A stretch of 64,000 bases of DNA from G963674685 sp964591275 (GCA_964591275.1 CAZQAE010000021.1:1-64000); one strand, 5' to 3'; counted from the stretch's first letter, positions 45,354-55,038 are shown. A program made the numbers and translations. The notes: a model not told the origin generated them from the sequence alone.

Positions 45354-47011
45354 CGGAGTTTCCAAAAGCATTGGCCGCCGACGATCAGGGCGGACAAGGG
45401 AGTTTGTATAAAGAACTGGTGAGCCCGTTTCGTTTTGGCAATGATCGGCTCGCCGTGCATGTTTAAGCTTGTGTTGATCAGCAGCGGCGGCGAGGCGTGC
45501 TTTGCGTAGGCCGTTAATATCTTGTGGAAAAGCGGCGAGCTGTCTTTGTCGACGATCTGTACGCGCATCGAAGCGTCAACATGCACAGCCACCGGATACT
45601 GACTCGCCACTTCCTGCTTCGCCTGCGCCGTGACCGTCATATGGCGAAAAGCGGTGTACATGGGCGATGATGTGAACTCGCCGAAATCTTCGGCCCGCAC
45701 AACCGGGGCGAAGGGCATGATCTCCGGCCTTTGAAGCGCGCGTCCTATCGCTAAAGCGGTATCAGGATGCCGCGCGGAAAAGAGTATCGACCGGTTTCCC
45801 AAAGCGCGTGGACCAAATTCCATTTGCCCGGCGACCACGCCGACGGCTTTTCCTTCATTGATGGCAGCAGCGATCTTTTCGATTTGCGTGTCGTTTATGG
45901 GCTCAATGGCGGCATCCAGCGAGGAGACATCGGATCTCTCCAGTTCCTGGGCTTTTAGTCCGGAGAAAGGATCAAAGATTTCGCGCGGGATTTGTTTGCC
46001 GCTCATGACCCACGCGGCGCCGACGCACAATCCCCCGTCGCCCATGTGCGGAAAGACATAAAGGTCCCGGCATCCGCAATGCGCCGCGATGATCTGATTG
46101 AGGCGCACGTTGGCGAACAGTCCCCCGGCCAGGCAAAGATTTTTCGCGCCGGTATTTTTCATCCAATACGCGATGAAGCCTCCCAGTATATGCTCCACGC
46201 ATGCCTGCAATCCGGCGGCGATGTCGGCAGCGGAATTTCCCTGGAGCATCCGTGCAAGCCGGGAGGGCGTCGGATTTTTTTGCAGGGTCAAACGCCCTTC
46301 ATCAAAAGCGAAAAATTCGTCGAAACTCTTTTTCGTCGCCTGCGGATCGCCCGATGCGGCCAGCGCTGCAACCTGCCCCTCCTCGCCTTCGCAAAAACCG
46401 AGTAGCGATGTGACGCGCCCATAAAGAAGTGATGGGCTAACAGGAAAATGCAGCTTCACAAGAGGTTTTAGTTCATCGGCTTCCCAGCGCCATGCGCCTC
46501 CCGCGCACCCGTCGCCAAAAGCGTCCATCGTCACAACGAGGGCTTCGGCGAATCCCGAACCAAATGCGGCGCCGGCGGCGTGCGCGTGGTGGTGATCGAT
46601 CATGTGCAGGGGGGCGACAAATCCCATTTTGCGAAGGCGCGAAGAAATGACTCTTGTCGATAAAGCCGCATCTACAGCCCGTATCGGCCCGGTCGAGGCG
46701 ATGAAATTTTGTGCGGCGGCTGAAATCCGGTTGAAGGGGCGATTCAATAGAAGATTCGGATTTGTATTGGTGTACATGGCATTGAGCAGCCTGTGGACCG
46801 AACGACCGGCGATTTCCGCCACGGCGACTTTGTCCACATTCCCCGGAGTCAGGCCGGCGATACGCAGGGCGCGTGCGACGGAATTATACGGAAAGCCCGG
46901 CTTGCGCTTGATCCGCGTGATGCGCTCTTCAGAAATCGCAGCGAGGATGCGTCCGTCGTGCGTCACGCACGCACCGGCGTCGTGGCCGTCGCATACGCCC
47001 AGAACGATCAT
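45350..47011 (-). CDS. NodU/CmcH-family carbamoyltransferase
   Basis: A 553-residue O-carbamoyltransferase. The N-terminal Kae1-like ASKHA domain (MIVLGVCDGHDAGACV, AISEERITRIKRKPGFP, MIDHHHAHAAGA, VVTMDAFGDGC) makes and uses carbamoyl-adenylate, and the C-terminal acceptor domain shows GQMEFGPRALGNRSIL. Relatives carbamoylate Nod factors, cephalosporins and surface sugars. With glycosyltransferase-like and small membrane genes on both sides, the acceptor is probably an envelope glycan. Start at 47011 has AAGGAA 8 bases upstream; the frame extends further up but overlaps the small membrane gene. Confidence 0.9.
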   Translation of the reverse strand: MIVLGVCDGHDAGACVTHDGRILAAISEERITRIKRKPGFPYNSVARALRIAGLTPGNVDKVAVAEIAGRSVHRLLNAMYTNTNPNLLLNRPFNRISAAAQNFIASTGPIRAVDAALSTRVISSRLRKMGFVAPLHMIDHHHAHAAGAAFGSGFAEALVVTMDAFGDGCAGGAWRWEADELKPLVKLHFPVSPSLLYGRVTSLLGFCEGEEGQVAALAASGDPQATKKSFDEFFAFDEGRLTLQKNPTPSRLARMLQGNSAADIAAGLQACVEHILGGFIAYWMKNTGAKNLCLAGGLFANVRLNQIIAAHCGCRDLYVFPHMGDGGLCVGAAWVMSGKQIPREIFDPFSGLKAQELERSDVSSLDAAIEPINDTQIEKIAAAINEGKAVGVVAGQMEFGPRALGNRSILFSARHPDTALAIGRALQRPEIMPFAPVVRAEDFGEFTSSPMYTAFRHMTVTAQAKQEVASQYPVAVHVDASMRVQIVDKDSSPLFHKILTAYAKHASPPLLINTSLNMHGEPIIAKTKRAHQFFIQTPLSALIVGGQCFWKLR

Positions 47012-47280
47012 TGTCTCGGTTCCTTTCGCGTGCGCTTGGGATAAATCAATCCGGCCAGACCCAAAACCATTGCGACGGGAACAAAGACAAATGGACCGGC
47101 TGTTGTCCCGATGATCATCGCCAGGGCAAAGGAAATCAGGGGCACGAAAAGAACGCTGAAGAATACGGCCCATACGATTGTCCAAGCCGTGATTTTTGCT
47201 CCGGTTACAAGCCGCGCCGGAAGCAGGCCGGGCAAAACGAAAAGTACGGGACTTGCAATCAGCCAGTATGTCGCATTCAC
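47008..47280 (-). CDS. Small three-helix membrane protein
   Basis: A 90-residue protein with three hydrophobic segments (LIASPVLFVLPGLLPA, IVWAVFFSVLFVPLISFALAMII, GPFVFVPVAMVLGLAGLIY) and a basic tail. I do not recognise the family. AAAGGAG lies only 2 bases before an ATG at 47286 but 8 before the GTG at 47280, so the GTG is preferred. It overlaps the carbamoyltransferase by 4 bases and heads this minus-strand operon. Confidence 0.65.
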   Translation of the reverse strand: MNATYWLIASPVLFVLPGLLPARLVTGAKITAWTIVWAVFFSVLFVPLISFALAMIIGTTAGPFVFVPVAMVLGLAGLIYPKRTRKEPRQ

Positions 47281-47371
47281 GATCATAGCTCCTTTGATAA
47301 ATCCGCTTGAAGTAAAGCAAAAAAGGCCGTACTTTGCCAGTCGTTTAAGGAAAGAAATTTAAAATCATTAG

Positions 47372-48811
47372 ATGACAATTGTGGGAAATAGCACAACACA
47401 TCACAATACCGACGTTCTCCTGGCTGTTCCATTTTACGCGGACCGGATCAGCATGGTGGCCCAGACAACGGTCGGCCCTCCCCTCGGTTTGGCATATCTC
47501 GCCGCTGAATTGGAAAATCGCGGCGTGCGCGTATCCATCCTCGACGCCAACGCACTGCGTTTAAGCGACGAAGAAGTGCGCCGTCGGATTGTTGAGCTAA
47601 AGCCTCGGATATTGGGCCTGACGGCCGTTACGCCGACAGTGGACCAGTGCGCGGGCATTGCGGCGCAGGTGAAAAAAAATTTGCCGGAAACGACGGTTCT
47701 TTTGGGCGGACCGCATGCAACGGCGGCGCCTGTCGAAACATTGGAGAAATTCGACGCCTTCGATTATCTCGTCAAGGGTGAAGCGGAGTTTCGGCTGCCA
47801 CAGATGATTGATGCGCTGAAGTCCGGCAAAAATCTTTTGGGATTCGATGGGGTTGCTTATAAAGACGAAGACGGGCGCGTTGTTGATGTCGCCGAAACCG
47901 GCGACCGGGTGAATGTCAACGAAACCCCGCTTCCGGCGCGGCACTTACTGCCGATGAATCTCTACACCGGTCCCGACGGCGGACGCCTCACGACGATGGC
48001 GGCGACGCGCGGGTGCCCGGCCCACTGCACCTACTGCCTGGTTCCGTCTCTGTTCGGGCGAAAGCTTCGGGCGAGGGACCCGGAAAATGTAGTCGGGGAA
48101 ATGAATGAATGCCTTGCGCGATACAAGACGGTCAATTTCAACTTCATCGACGACACCTTCACCTTTAACAAAAATTGGGTCTATCAGCTCTGCGAGGCGA
48201 TCCGGCAATCCGGCCTCCAGAAAAAAGCGCGCTGGCTGTGCCTGACCCGCGCGGACACGATCGACCGGGAATTGCTGGCGGCGATGAAGGCGGCGGGATG
48301 CTTCAAGATCGAATTTGGCATCGAGTCCGGCGACGAGGAAATGCTGCGAAAAATCAAAAAGGGCATCACGACAACGCAAAGCATCGAAGCCTTTAAGATG
48401 GCACGGGATCTCGGGCTGGAAACTCTTGGATTTGTCATTATTTTTTCGCCGGAAGAAAATCGGGAATCCTTGGAAAAAACGCGCCGCCTGATTTTCAAAG
48501 CCGACCCAGACACACTTCAAATGTCTTTTTGCACGCCCTTTCCGGGAACCGCCATCGAGCGGGAAATCCAGGAAAAAGGATTAAAAATCTCGGGGGATTG
48601 GAGCCGCTTCATTTTTTTGAAGCAGCCCGTGTTCGAACATCCAAATTTTTCCTACGATCAGATGATCGCCTGGCAAACCCGCATGCTGCGCGCCTTTTAC
48701 TTCAGACCCCAGACGGTTTTTCGCTTGCTGCTGTCAACATGGCGAAAGGGCGGATGGGGCGGATTTTTACGAAGCGCATTTTCCGCCGTGCGAAGTCTTC
48801 TTTCATCATGA
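47372..48811 (+). CDS. B12-binding radical SAM protein
   Basis: A 479-residue enzyme. The N-terminal cobalamin-binding domain (about 15-140: PPLGLAYLAAELENRG, VLLGGPHATAAP) is followed by a radical SAM barrel with the 4Fe-4S motif CPAHCTYC near 217-224, FNFIDDTFTFN near 255 and IEFGIESGDEEML near 312. Such proteins perform radical methylations or rearrangements on lipids, hopanoids, tetrapyrroles or antibiotics; the substrate is unknown. It is divergent from the carbamoyltransferase operon and coupled by ATGA to the next gene. Confidence 0.88.
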   Translation: MTIVGNSTTHHNTDVLLAVPFYADRISMVAQTTVGPPLGLAYLAAELENRGVRVSILDANALRLSDEEVRRRIVELKPRILGLTAVTPTVDQCAGIAAQVKKNLPETTVLLGGPHATAAPVETLEKFDAFDYLVKGEAEFRLPQMIDALKSGKNLLGFDGVAYKDEDGRVVDVAETGDRVNVNETPLPARHLLPMNLYTGPDGGRLTTMAATRGCPAHCTYCLVPSLFGRKLRARDPENVVGEMNECLARYKTVNFNFIDDTFTFNKNWVYQLCEAIRQSGLQKKARWLCLTRADTIDRELLAAMKAAGCFKIEFGIESGDEEMLRKIKKGITTTQSIEAFKMARDLGLETLGFVIIFSPEENRESLEKTRRLIFKADPDTLQMSFCTPFPGTAIEREIQEKGLKISGDWSRFIFLKQPVFEHPNFSYDQMIAWQTRMLRAFYFRPQTVFRLLLSTWRKGGWGGFLRSAFSAVRSLLSS

Positions 48812-49839
48812 ATCACACCGGGACGGCACCGCAAAGCACTAACAATTTCATTGGGCGCTTTCGTTCAGCTGTGACTTCCGGCCCGGCGATGCTCGCCATT
48901 TCCATCATTTTTACCATCGCCGCCATTTGGCTTGTGTTGCGAAATACCGAGTTCGCTGAAGTCATGGATGACATCTCCCAAATGCCCGCCTGGCCCTTTG
49001 TCGTGGCCTTTTGCATCATGCTGATCGTTACATTCCTTCGGGCCTTGCGGATGTTTGTGATCGCCGGCGGCGTCGGCGCTGGTTTTTGGGCGAGCGTCGA
49101 AACGATTCTGATAGGCTACTTTTTCATCACACTTTTGCCCTTGCGGCTGGGGGAGCTGATACGCATCGGGTATCTGACCCGGCGCGCGCCCATGCCCGTT
49201 CTTTCGGCAACGACAGTCGTCGGCACGGAACGAGCAATGGACCTGATTGGACTGGCCTTTATCGCTTCGGTAGTCTTGTCCGATTATGCCGGAAAGCGCA
49301 TTCCCAACCTGCCCGTGCCGCCGTGGTTTTTGTCCGTTGTGGCCGCCGGGGCGCTGGCAACGGGGCTGGCGCTCGGTTTTTGGGTAAAAAACAAAATTGG
49401 TCAAAGCGAAGTCAGTCCCGCCTGGGCCAGGCGTTTCGACGAACTCGCACAGGGCTTGTCGTCTTTGGGATCCGTTAAAAGAGCGGGGGCAGCGTTTTTT
49501 ATCAGCGTGGCGATCTGGCTTTTTGTGGCACTGGCGATGATCGTGGCTTTCAAGTCGGTCGATTATCATCCGGCGCCCATCGACGTGGTCATCATCATGC
49601 TGGGAACCTGCTTTTCCATTGCGCTCCCCTCAACGCCCGGTTCCTTTGGCACCTACCATGTCGGGTTTGTTTACGCGGCGCTGCTGGTGGGGATTCCCCG
49701 AATATATTCCCTGCCCGTGGCCATTGTTTTCCATCTGGTGATCCAACTGCCTTTCCTGCCACTCGGTGCCGCGGTGCTGCTGACGGGAGGGCGCAGGGCT
49801 TTAGCGAAAGCTCCGCAACACAAAAACGGCAAAATGTAG
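48808..49839 (+). CDS. Lysylphosphatidylglycerol synthase TM-region / flippase-like protein (UPF0104)
   Basis: A 343-residue protein with about 8 membrane helices of the LPG_synthase_TM/AglD family. The pattern ILIGYFFITLLPLRLGELIRIGYL with TVVGTERAMDLIGLAF, and ALPSTPGSFGTYHVGF near the end, is characteristic. Members move or modify lipid-linked sugars or are the flippase half of MprF. No aminoacyl-transferase half is present. Start at 48808 overlaps the radical SAM stop, so both form one operon. Confidence 0.87.
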   Translation: MNHTGTAPQSTNNFIGRFRSAVTSGPAMLAISIIFTIAAIWLVLRNTEFAEVMDDISQMPAWPFVVAFCIMLIVTFLRALRMFVIAGGVGAGFWASVETILIGYFFITLLPLRLGELIRIGYLTRRAPMPVLSATTVVGTERAMDLIGLAFIASVVLSDYAGKRIPNLPVPPWFLSVVAAGALATGLALGFWVKNKIGQSEVSPAWARRFDELAQGLSSLGSVKRAGAAFFISVAIWLFVALAMIVAFKSVDYHPAPIDVVIIMLGTCFSIALPSTPGSFGTYHVGFVYAALLVGIPRIYSLPVAIVFHLVIQLPFLPLGAAVLLTGGRRALAKAPQHKNGKM

Positions 49840-49860
49840 AAGGTGAAAGGAGCGATAGAT

Positions 49861-50745
49861 ATGCGTTGGACAGACATATTGCGCGAAAAAGACGGGCCCG
49901 TGTTTTCCTTCGAGTTTTTCCCGCCCAGGAATGAGGACGCCGCGCTGAAATTCGATGCGGTTATCGATAATCTGGCGCAGCTCAATCCGGATGCCGTCAC
50001 CGTAACATTCGGCGCCGGCGGATCCACCAAAGACGGAAGCTTTCAGATTGTCGACAAGCTCAAAAACAAAAAAGGGCTTGGCACAGTGGCATACATCGCG
50101 GGTTACGGCTTGGGACCGGAGGAAATTGTTTCCGTACTCGATAAATACAAGGGCATCGGAATTGAGACAATTTTCGTTGTTCACGGTGACAAGCCGCATG
50201 GCGCGGAGGATTTCAAGGCGCATTCCGACAGCATGTCCTACGCTTCCGATCTGATATCCTTTATCGCCGGAAAATATGATTTCTGCCTCGGATGCGCCGG
50301 TTATCCCGAGGGTCATGTCGATTCGGAAAGCCTGGAAAAGGATATGGAGTATTTGAAGCTGAAAGTTGATAACGGCGCTCAGTACGTTGTCGCGCAATAT
50401 GTATACAATGTTGATTTCTTTTTCGACTTTGTTAAACGCGCCCGTGATATCGGGATTGATGTTCCCATCCTGCCGGGAATCATGCCGATTTATTCCGTGA
50501 AATTGACAAAAAATCTCTCGAGAATCTGTGGCGCCGCCATCACTGATGAGGTCTCGGACGCTTTGGCGAAACTCCCGCCGGACGATAAGAAAGCCGTGGT
50601 GGATTACGGCGTCGACCTGGCCACGGAGCAGTGCCGGCAGCTTTTGAAACGAGGCGCCGACGGGCTTCATTTCTATACGATGAATCGCTCGAAAACAGTT
50701 GTCGAGGTCGTAAGCCGGCTGAAAAGCGAAGGGCTAATGAAGTAA
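49861..50745 (+). CDS. metF: Methylenetetrahydrofolate reductase
   Basis: A 294-residue flavin TIM barrel that reduces 5,10-methylene-THF to 5-methyl-THF for methionine synthesis. Motifs are FSFEFFPPRNED (catalytic Glu) at the start, VTFGAGGSTKDGS, VHGDKP, GCAGYPEGHVDS, QYVVAQYVYN and LPGIMPIYS, with LHFYTMNRS at the end. ATG 49861 has AAAGGAG 8 bases upstream; an in-frame GTG at 49843 is less likely. It lies 21 bases after the flippase-like gene. Confidence 0.95.
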   Translation: MRWTDILREKDGPVFSFEFFPPRNEDAALKFDAVIDNLAQLNPDAVTVTFGAGGSTKDGSFQIVDKLKNKKGLGTVAYIAGYGLGPEEIVSVLDKYKGIGIETIFVVHGDKPHGAEDFKAHSDSMSYASDLISFIAGKYDFCLGCAGYPEGHVDSESLEKDMEYLKLKVDNGAQYVVAQYVYNVDFFFDFVKRARDIGIDVPILPGIMPIYSVKLTKNLSRICGAAITDEVSDALAKLPPDDKKAVVDYGVDLATEQCRQLLKRGADGLHFYTMNRSKTVVEVVSRLKSEGLMK

Positions 50746-50923
50746 ATACTATCCGTAAAGCGTGGCCTGTCTTTCGTCATGACCAGCCCTTATGTGTCGG
50801 AATATCGAAAATGTGTTAGCGCATAGAATTTGCGGCCCACTAAGTCCCAGTACTATTTCGGGACGCGCAATCGTCCCGAAATTATCACTTCGAATTCCAC
50901 CTGCCCCGAATAAAAAATACTTC

Positions 50924-50945
50924 CAAAACAAAAGAATGTGCCGGT
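50924..50945 (+). repeat. 22-bp leader repeat, copy 1 (upstream of Asp-rich lipoprotein)
   Basis: A 22-bp sequence identical to 56230-56251, followed in both places by a GTGCGTTTCC/CTTCCCAA-like stretch and then a lipoprotein gene with nearly the same signal peptide. It is the paralogous 5' region of two duplicated genes 5.3 kb apart. Confidence 0.85.
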
Positions 50946-50978
50946 GAGTTCACTGCGTTTCCTTTCCCAAGGTGAAGC

Positions 50979-50987
50979 TGGTATAAT
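50979..50987 (+). promoter_or_regulatory. Extended -10 promoter of the 125-residue lipoprotein
   Basis: TGGTATAAT is a perfect extended -10 box 30 bases before the ATG at 51017. No good -35 is visible, which is normal for extended -10 promoters. Confidence 0.6.
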
Positions 50988-51016
50988 AGCGGTAATTAAA
51001 GTGATGGGAGAAACCC

Positions 51017-51394
51017 ATGAAGGCCCTGAAAACTGCGTTGTTGGTTGCCCTGGTTTTGAGCTTGGCCTTGTGCCTTGGCTTGGCTCTGGCCTGCGGCGAC
51101 GATGATGATGATGACAATGATGACGATGATACAATGGAATCTTTTTCGTCATGGTACGACGACGACGCAGATGGTGAGGCTGATTTGCAAATTCCCGAGA
51201 GTTTGATGGCTTACATGGATAGAGACTTCATGGCTCTATTAGAAATAGAACCGGATTGTGGCACCTATGAAACCCGATGCGATACTCCTTTTGGTCTTTG
51301 GGAGTGCGCCTTACAAAACGAGATCCAGATATTTCTAGGCGGCGGATGCTACTGCAGCAATGACTGTTGCTATTGCTGGGTGTCGACGTTCTAA
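51017..51394 (+). CDS. Asp-rich, Cys-rich small lipoprotein
   Basis: A 125-residue lipoprotein: signal peptide MKALKTALLVALVLSLAL... ending ALAC, then GDDDDDDNDDDD, and a small C-terminal region with eight Cys (CGTYETRC, WEC, GGCYCSNDCCYCW). The Cys pattern suggests a disulfide-rich or metal-binding mini-domain; I do not recognise it. Its 5' region and signal peptide are paralogous to the genes at 51461 and 56325. Confidence 0.75.
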   Translation: MKALKTALLVALVLSLALCLGLALACGDDDDDDNDDDDTMESFSSWYDDDADGEADLQIPESLMAYMDRDFMALLEIEPDCGTYETRCDTPFGLWECALQNEIQIFLGGGCYCSNDCCYCWVSTF

Positions 51395-51460
51395 GGAAAT
51401 CATTATCATGTCGTACAGGATTTCCCTTATATGACGACAACACAAAAAAGGAGGGAACCA

Positions 51461-51640
51461 ATGAAAGCCATGAAAAGCGCGTTGTTGGTTGCCCTGGTTT
51501 CGACCCTGGCCTTGTGGCTTGCCCTACTATGGTTGTTCAATTCCAGAATACTTTGGTTCTTAGACGAAAGGCAACAGAGTCAGAAGCACTTGAGTTCATA
51601 TACACCCTACAGTTGTTTCAATTTTGCGAGGTGTTTTTGA
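51461..51640 (+). pseudogene. Truncated paralogue of the Asp-rich lipoprotein
   Basis: A good ribosome site (AAAGGAGGGAACC) precedes MKAMKSALLVALVSTLALWLAL, nearly the same signal peptide as the neighbours. Where the lipobox Cys and Asp tract should follow, the sequence turns into unrelated FNSRILWFLDERQQ and stops at 51640, overlapping the 3' end of the NTPase gene on the other strand. The break point near 51530 is probably the edge of the inserted NTPase segment. Confidence 0.65.
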
Positions 51641-54600
51641 AGTGAAGGAAGAGTTTCTTTCACCGATTTGTGTAAATTGAAATCCCGCATTTTTTTATAG
51701 GCGATATTGGCATTCTCAAAATGAGCTAAAGCTGCTGAAGGGGCTTGCAGCTGAATAGAAAGCTTCCCAACATCTATCAACAAATGGAAATAGTCTTTGT
51801 GCAAATTTGCATATTTCGATTCGATGACCAATGGCTCCATTGTCTCCAATGCTTTGGCGAAAAGCGAATGTGCATTGCGTAGATCAAGGCCCTCCATAGA
51901 TACATGTCCAAGTCTTCTCAAGGAATTGGCTAGGTCCAACCGAAGTTGTGGTGCGGCGTGTAGCTCGAAAAGTTCCTGCCGAAGTTGTTGATCCTGATGG
52001 TACCATTTATCAGACTCAATAAGATTTTGGCGCTTCAATTCCAAATCACCAAGCCGCATGTATGCGTTGCCCAGCCGCATGAGAGTTTCCGGATTCTTAC
52101 CCACTTCAGCCATGGATTGGCGGATGGAAAGGGCTTTTTCCAGACAAGCTTCTGCCATGTCGAAATCGTTAATTTGCATTAAATTGAAACCAATCTCGTT
52201 ATAAGTCATGGATAGGTTCCATTGGGCTATAGAATGTGCTTCGTCCTGCACCCCTTGAGACATGTGCTGGAGAGCCTTTTCAAAGAACTGTTGGCAGTGA
52301 TCAAATTCTCCGCGTTCGCGGGCGATAGCACCTAGTTTGAGATGGCACCAAGCATAATCTCTCTGCCCTTGGGGGTATTTATTAACCGTGACGAACTGTT
52401 TGGCAATAGGGAGGCTAAGATTGAAATATTCTTCAGCCTTTTCCAAGTTGCCACTGTCAAATTCCAAGGTTCCCAACTTCCATAAGTAGACGTGAAATAG
52501 CGCCCTTCGGTCATAGAGCAAATTTCTCTTTTGAACGATGGTCAGACGCAGTTCGAGAGCCCTTTGGAACCAGAGTCTTGCTTGATCAAAATCGCCTAGT
52601 GCAACGGATGTTTGTCCGAAGCGCAGAAATCGAGTTGCTTTGGAATGGTCGCAATCGGAGGATTTTAAGTAGTTGCATTGTTGATGAGTGACTTTCAAGC
52701 CATGGTCAAATTGGTTTTGGGCCCTTTCCAGGTCCCATTGTTTTAGAGCGAGCATCCCCAAACGATCACTGCATCCAACCAATGCTCCGAGGGTTTTGCC
52801 GCTTTCTTTTTGTAGGGCTAAAGATTCAAATAGAGCTTGGCTTTGTTCATAGTATCCTTGTGCTTGATTAAGATCCTCTTGACTGCTGGCGATATCTCCC
52901 ATATCACCATAAACTTTCGCTAAGTACAAAGTTGCTTTTTTGTTGCTGCCATCCTTGGAAAGTTGCTCAAAGCGATTGAGGCATCTTTGGTAAACCTGCT
53001 CAGCTTTTTCTAAATCCCAAAGATGATGTTGATACAGGGAACCGAGTTTCGAATCAGCCACATATAAATCATTTAACAAATCTGTGTCGCTGGGCCAGAG
53101 TGCATTACCCTTCTCAGCCAACTCTACGGAATTTTTCCTCATCCGAAGAGCTTGGCGTATCAAGCCCATTCTAATCAGAATATGCGAGAGGTCACTGGTC
53201 GCAATATACGCTTGATGGTATTCTTCTGCAGTCAGTGACCGAATATTTTGTAACTGCTTCCATACGATGTGCTCCTTTTGTAGCCGCTCCGTTTTTTCTA
53301 TTACCGATTCTGGAAATTTATGGGATTTTATGGATTGGGCGTCGTTCTGAAACATTTTGGCAAGGCATCCTAGGCAAGTCTCACGAAGGGGTTCTGGTAA
53401 ATTGACGCTAAGGTATTCCATAATGAAATGGTGCGAATATCTATAAGAAAATTCAACGTTTCCGTCGGGTAATAAGGAAGATTCTTGTAATGAAATCAGG
53501 CTATGAGTTCGCTCAACCTCATCTAGAGACATTCGGACGGAAGGTACATTCATATTGTTTAGGTCGAAATATTCGCTTGCCACAGAAGCTAGATAACGGT
53601 CCCGAAAAGTACGCCCTTCCATGGACCCGATCTGGAGGAGCCTATACTGTATGGCATCCTTTTCCTTTAACCGTTCGAGCCTTTGACTCACCACACATCC
53701 GGCGTCATATGGAATCTTCTTTAAACCTCCGGCGTCACATGGAATCTTCTTTTGGTTCCAGTCCCTTTCGAGGGTATCCACGGTGACACTCTCAGTGAAT
53801 CGCCCTGTGGAATCCACTTTATTGTCCTCAAAAAGGTACCGAGCGAGGTGGTCTGTGAACAGCGGTACCCCCTCTGTCTTTCCTGCAATCCATTGGATAA
53901 GTTCGGGATTGGATAGAGGTCCAAACAGCATTTTAAGTTGTTCCCTGGTAGCCTCTTCACTCATTGATCCCACTTTGAGCACCTTGTAGTTCAAGCCATC
54001 ACAGGACATTCGCTCAAGTTGGCGCATAAACGAATTTGTGGGACGGTTCTCGGCTTTGGAATCCACATCGCGTAGCGCGGCCAATATCATGACCGGTTTT
54101 TTGGTGATTTCGTTTAGAAGAGCAAGAAGGATGTTCAAACTTGATTCGTCGCACCATTGAAGATCGTCAAAGGATAAAACCAAGGGGCGATGCTCATCCG
54201 CAAGTTCGGCCATGAACTCCACGATTGAGTTTTCAAGACCTTCCAAGAGGACTTTTTGATCGGGAATATGTTTTTTTATCCATGGCTTTTTGATCTCTTT
54301 GTAGATTGAAAGACCGCCTGTAGTTATGGTTTTGGCTGGGCCGAAACCAGGAATGACAGCACCAACTGTTTCCCCAATCAAGTCCAGAATAAGGGCTCTC
54401 CCAGGACCTTTCACTCGATCATACAAGGTACCGTCTCTAAATTCAGGTAAGTGGTGGTTTTTTATCCCCTGTATCATCCGCAGCCATGGGCTCGTATCGA
54501 ATTCTGCAGTCGAGGAGTCCTTGTCTGTTTCACAACTGGAGATGACGTTTTTACTTGAAGCTGCGAGCCACAAGAAAAGGGCTCTCCTGTTCTTGCGTTC

Positions 54601-55038
54601 GGTCGGCCATTCGGTTTTACTGATGTCACACAGAAATTCAAGTCGCCTCGCAATCACATCGTGAGGCCAATAATCATCTGGGTCCCAAACTTTGCTGGAG
54701 GCCAGTTGTCGGTAGAAAGCTTCCAATATCGAAGATTTGCCTGTGCCAGGTTCGCCAACAAGCAGAGTGACGGTGGGCACCTTATTTCTCACTGTAGTAG
54801 TCCACATTTGCCAAAGGGTGTCCATTTCGTCAGAACGTTGAACGAAGACGGCATGGGATGGGGCTAGGTTTGCAGATTTGGGTTTACCCTCCGTATTTGT
54901 TCTTAAGGATTCCATGGCTTCCTTGTCGAAGGTGGAACGACACTGAATGCAAAGTAAAATGGGCGTTTCTGGAATTTTGATCAAATACTGTTGGCAATTT
55001 GGGCACGGAATCTGAGTAGTTTGGGAATTGGATTTCAA
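51607..55038 (-). CDS. Zinc-ribbon / STAND-like NTPase / TPR protein, defence candidate
   Basis: A 1143-residue protein. The N-terminal zinc ribbon has Cys12, 15, 30 and 33; a spacer follows; the AAA_16/STAND-type NTPase has Walker A GEPGTGKS at 95-102, Walker B LVLSFDDLQW near 285 and arginine sensor LAALRDVDS near 315. A helical arm lies at about 400-560, and about 12-15 TPR-like repeats run from about 590 to the end. No separate effector domain is visible. The TTG start has GGAG 9 bases upstream. Such sensor-NTPase-TPR layouts occur in transcription regulators (MalT/AfsR type) and in phage-sensing STAND proteins; the lack of a DNA-binding or cyclase domain leaves the choice open. Base composition is more AT-rich than the flanks. 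Confidence 0.8.
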   Translation of the reverse strand: MKSNSQTTQIPCPNCQQYLIKIPETPILLCIQCRSTFDKEAMESLRTNTEGKPKSANLAPSHAVFVQRSDEMDTLWQMWTTTVRNKVPTVTLLVGEPGTGKSSILEAFYRQLASSKVWDPDDYWPHDVIARRLEFLCDISKTEWPTERKNRRALFLWLAASSKNVISSCETDKDSSTAEFDTSPWLRMIQGIKNHHLPEFRDGTLYDRVKGPGRALILDLIGETVGAVIPGFGPAKTITTGGLSIYKEIKKPWIKKHIPDQKVLLEGLENSIVEFMAELADEHRPLVLSFDDLQWCDESSLNILLALLNEITKKPVMILAALRDVDSKAENRPTNSFMRQLERMSCDGLNYKVLKVGSMSEEATREQLKMLFGPLSNPELIQWIAGKTEGVPLFTDHLARYLFEDNKVDSTGRFTESVTVDTLERDWNQKKIPCDAGGLKKIPYDAGCVVSQRLERLKEKDAIQYRLLQIGSMEGRTFRDRYLASVASEYFDLNNMNVPSVRMSLDEVERTHSLISLQESSLLPDGNVEFSYRYSHHFIMEYLSVNLPEPLRETCLGCLAKMFQNDAQSIKSHKFPESVIEKTERLQKEHIVWKQLQNIRSLTAEEYHQAYIATSDLSHILIRMGLIRQALRMRKNSVELAEKGNALWPSDTDLLNDLYVADSKLGSLYQHHLWDLEKAEQVYQRCLNRFEQLSKDGSNKKATLYLAKVYGDMGDIASSQEDLNQAQGYYEQSQALFESLALQKESGKTLGALVGCSDRLGMLALKQWDLERAQNQFDHGLKVTHQQCNYLKSSDCDHSKATRFLRFGQTSVALGDFDQARLWFQRALELRLTIVQKRNLLYDRRALFHVYLWKLGTLEFDSGNLEKAEEYFNLSLPIAKQFVTVNKYPQGQRDYAWCHLKLGAIARERGEFDHCQQFFEKALQHMSQGVQDEAHSIAQWNLSMTYNEIGFNLMQINDFDMAEACLEKALSIRQSMAEVGKNPETLMRLGNAYMRLGDLELKRQNLIESDKWYHQDQQLRQELFELHAAPQLRLDLANSLRRLGHVSMEGLDLRNAHSLFAKALETMEPLVIESKYANLHKDYFHLLIDVGKLSIQLQAPSAALAHFENANIAYKKMRDFNLHKSVKETLPSLQKHLAKLKQL
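53699..53758. repeat. 30-bp tandem duplication inside the NTPase gene
   Basis: Two adjoining 30-bp units (53699-53728 and 53729-53758) are identical over the first 24 bases apart from one change. They encode two copies of KKIPYDAG/KKIPCDAG near residues 430-450, in the arm after the NTPase domain. Confidence 0.85.
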
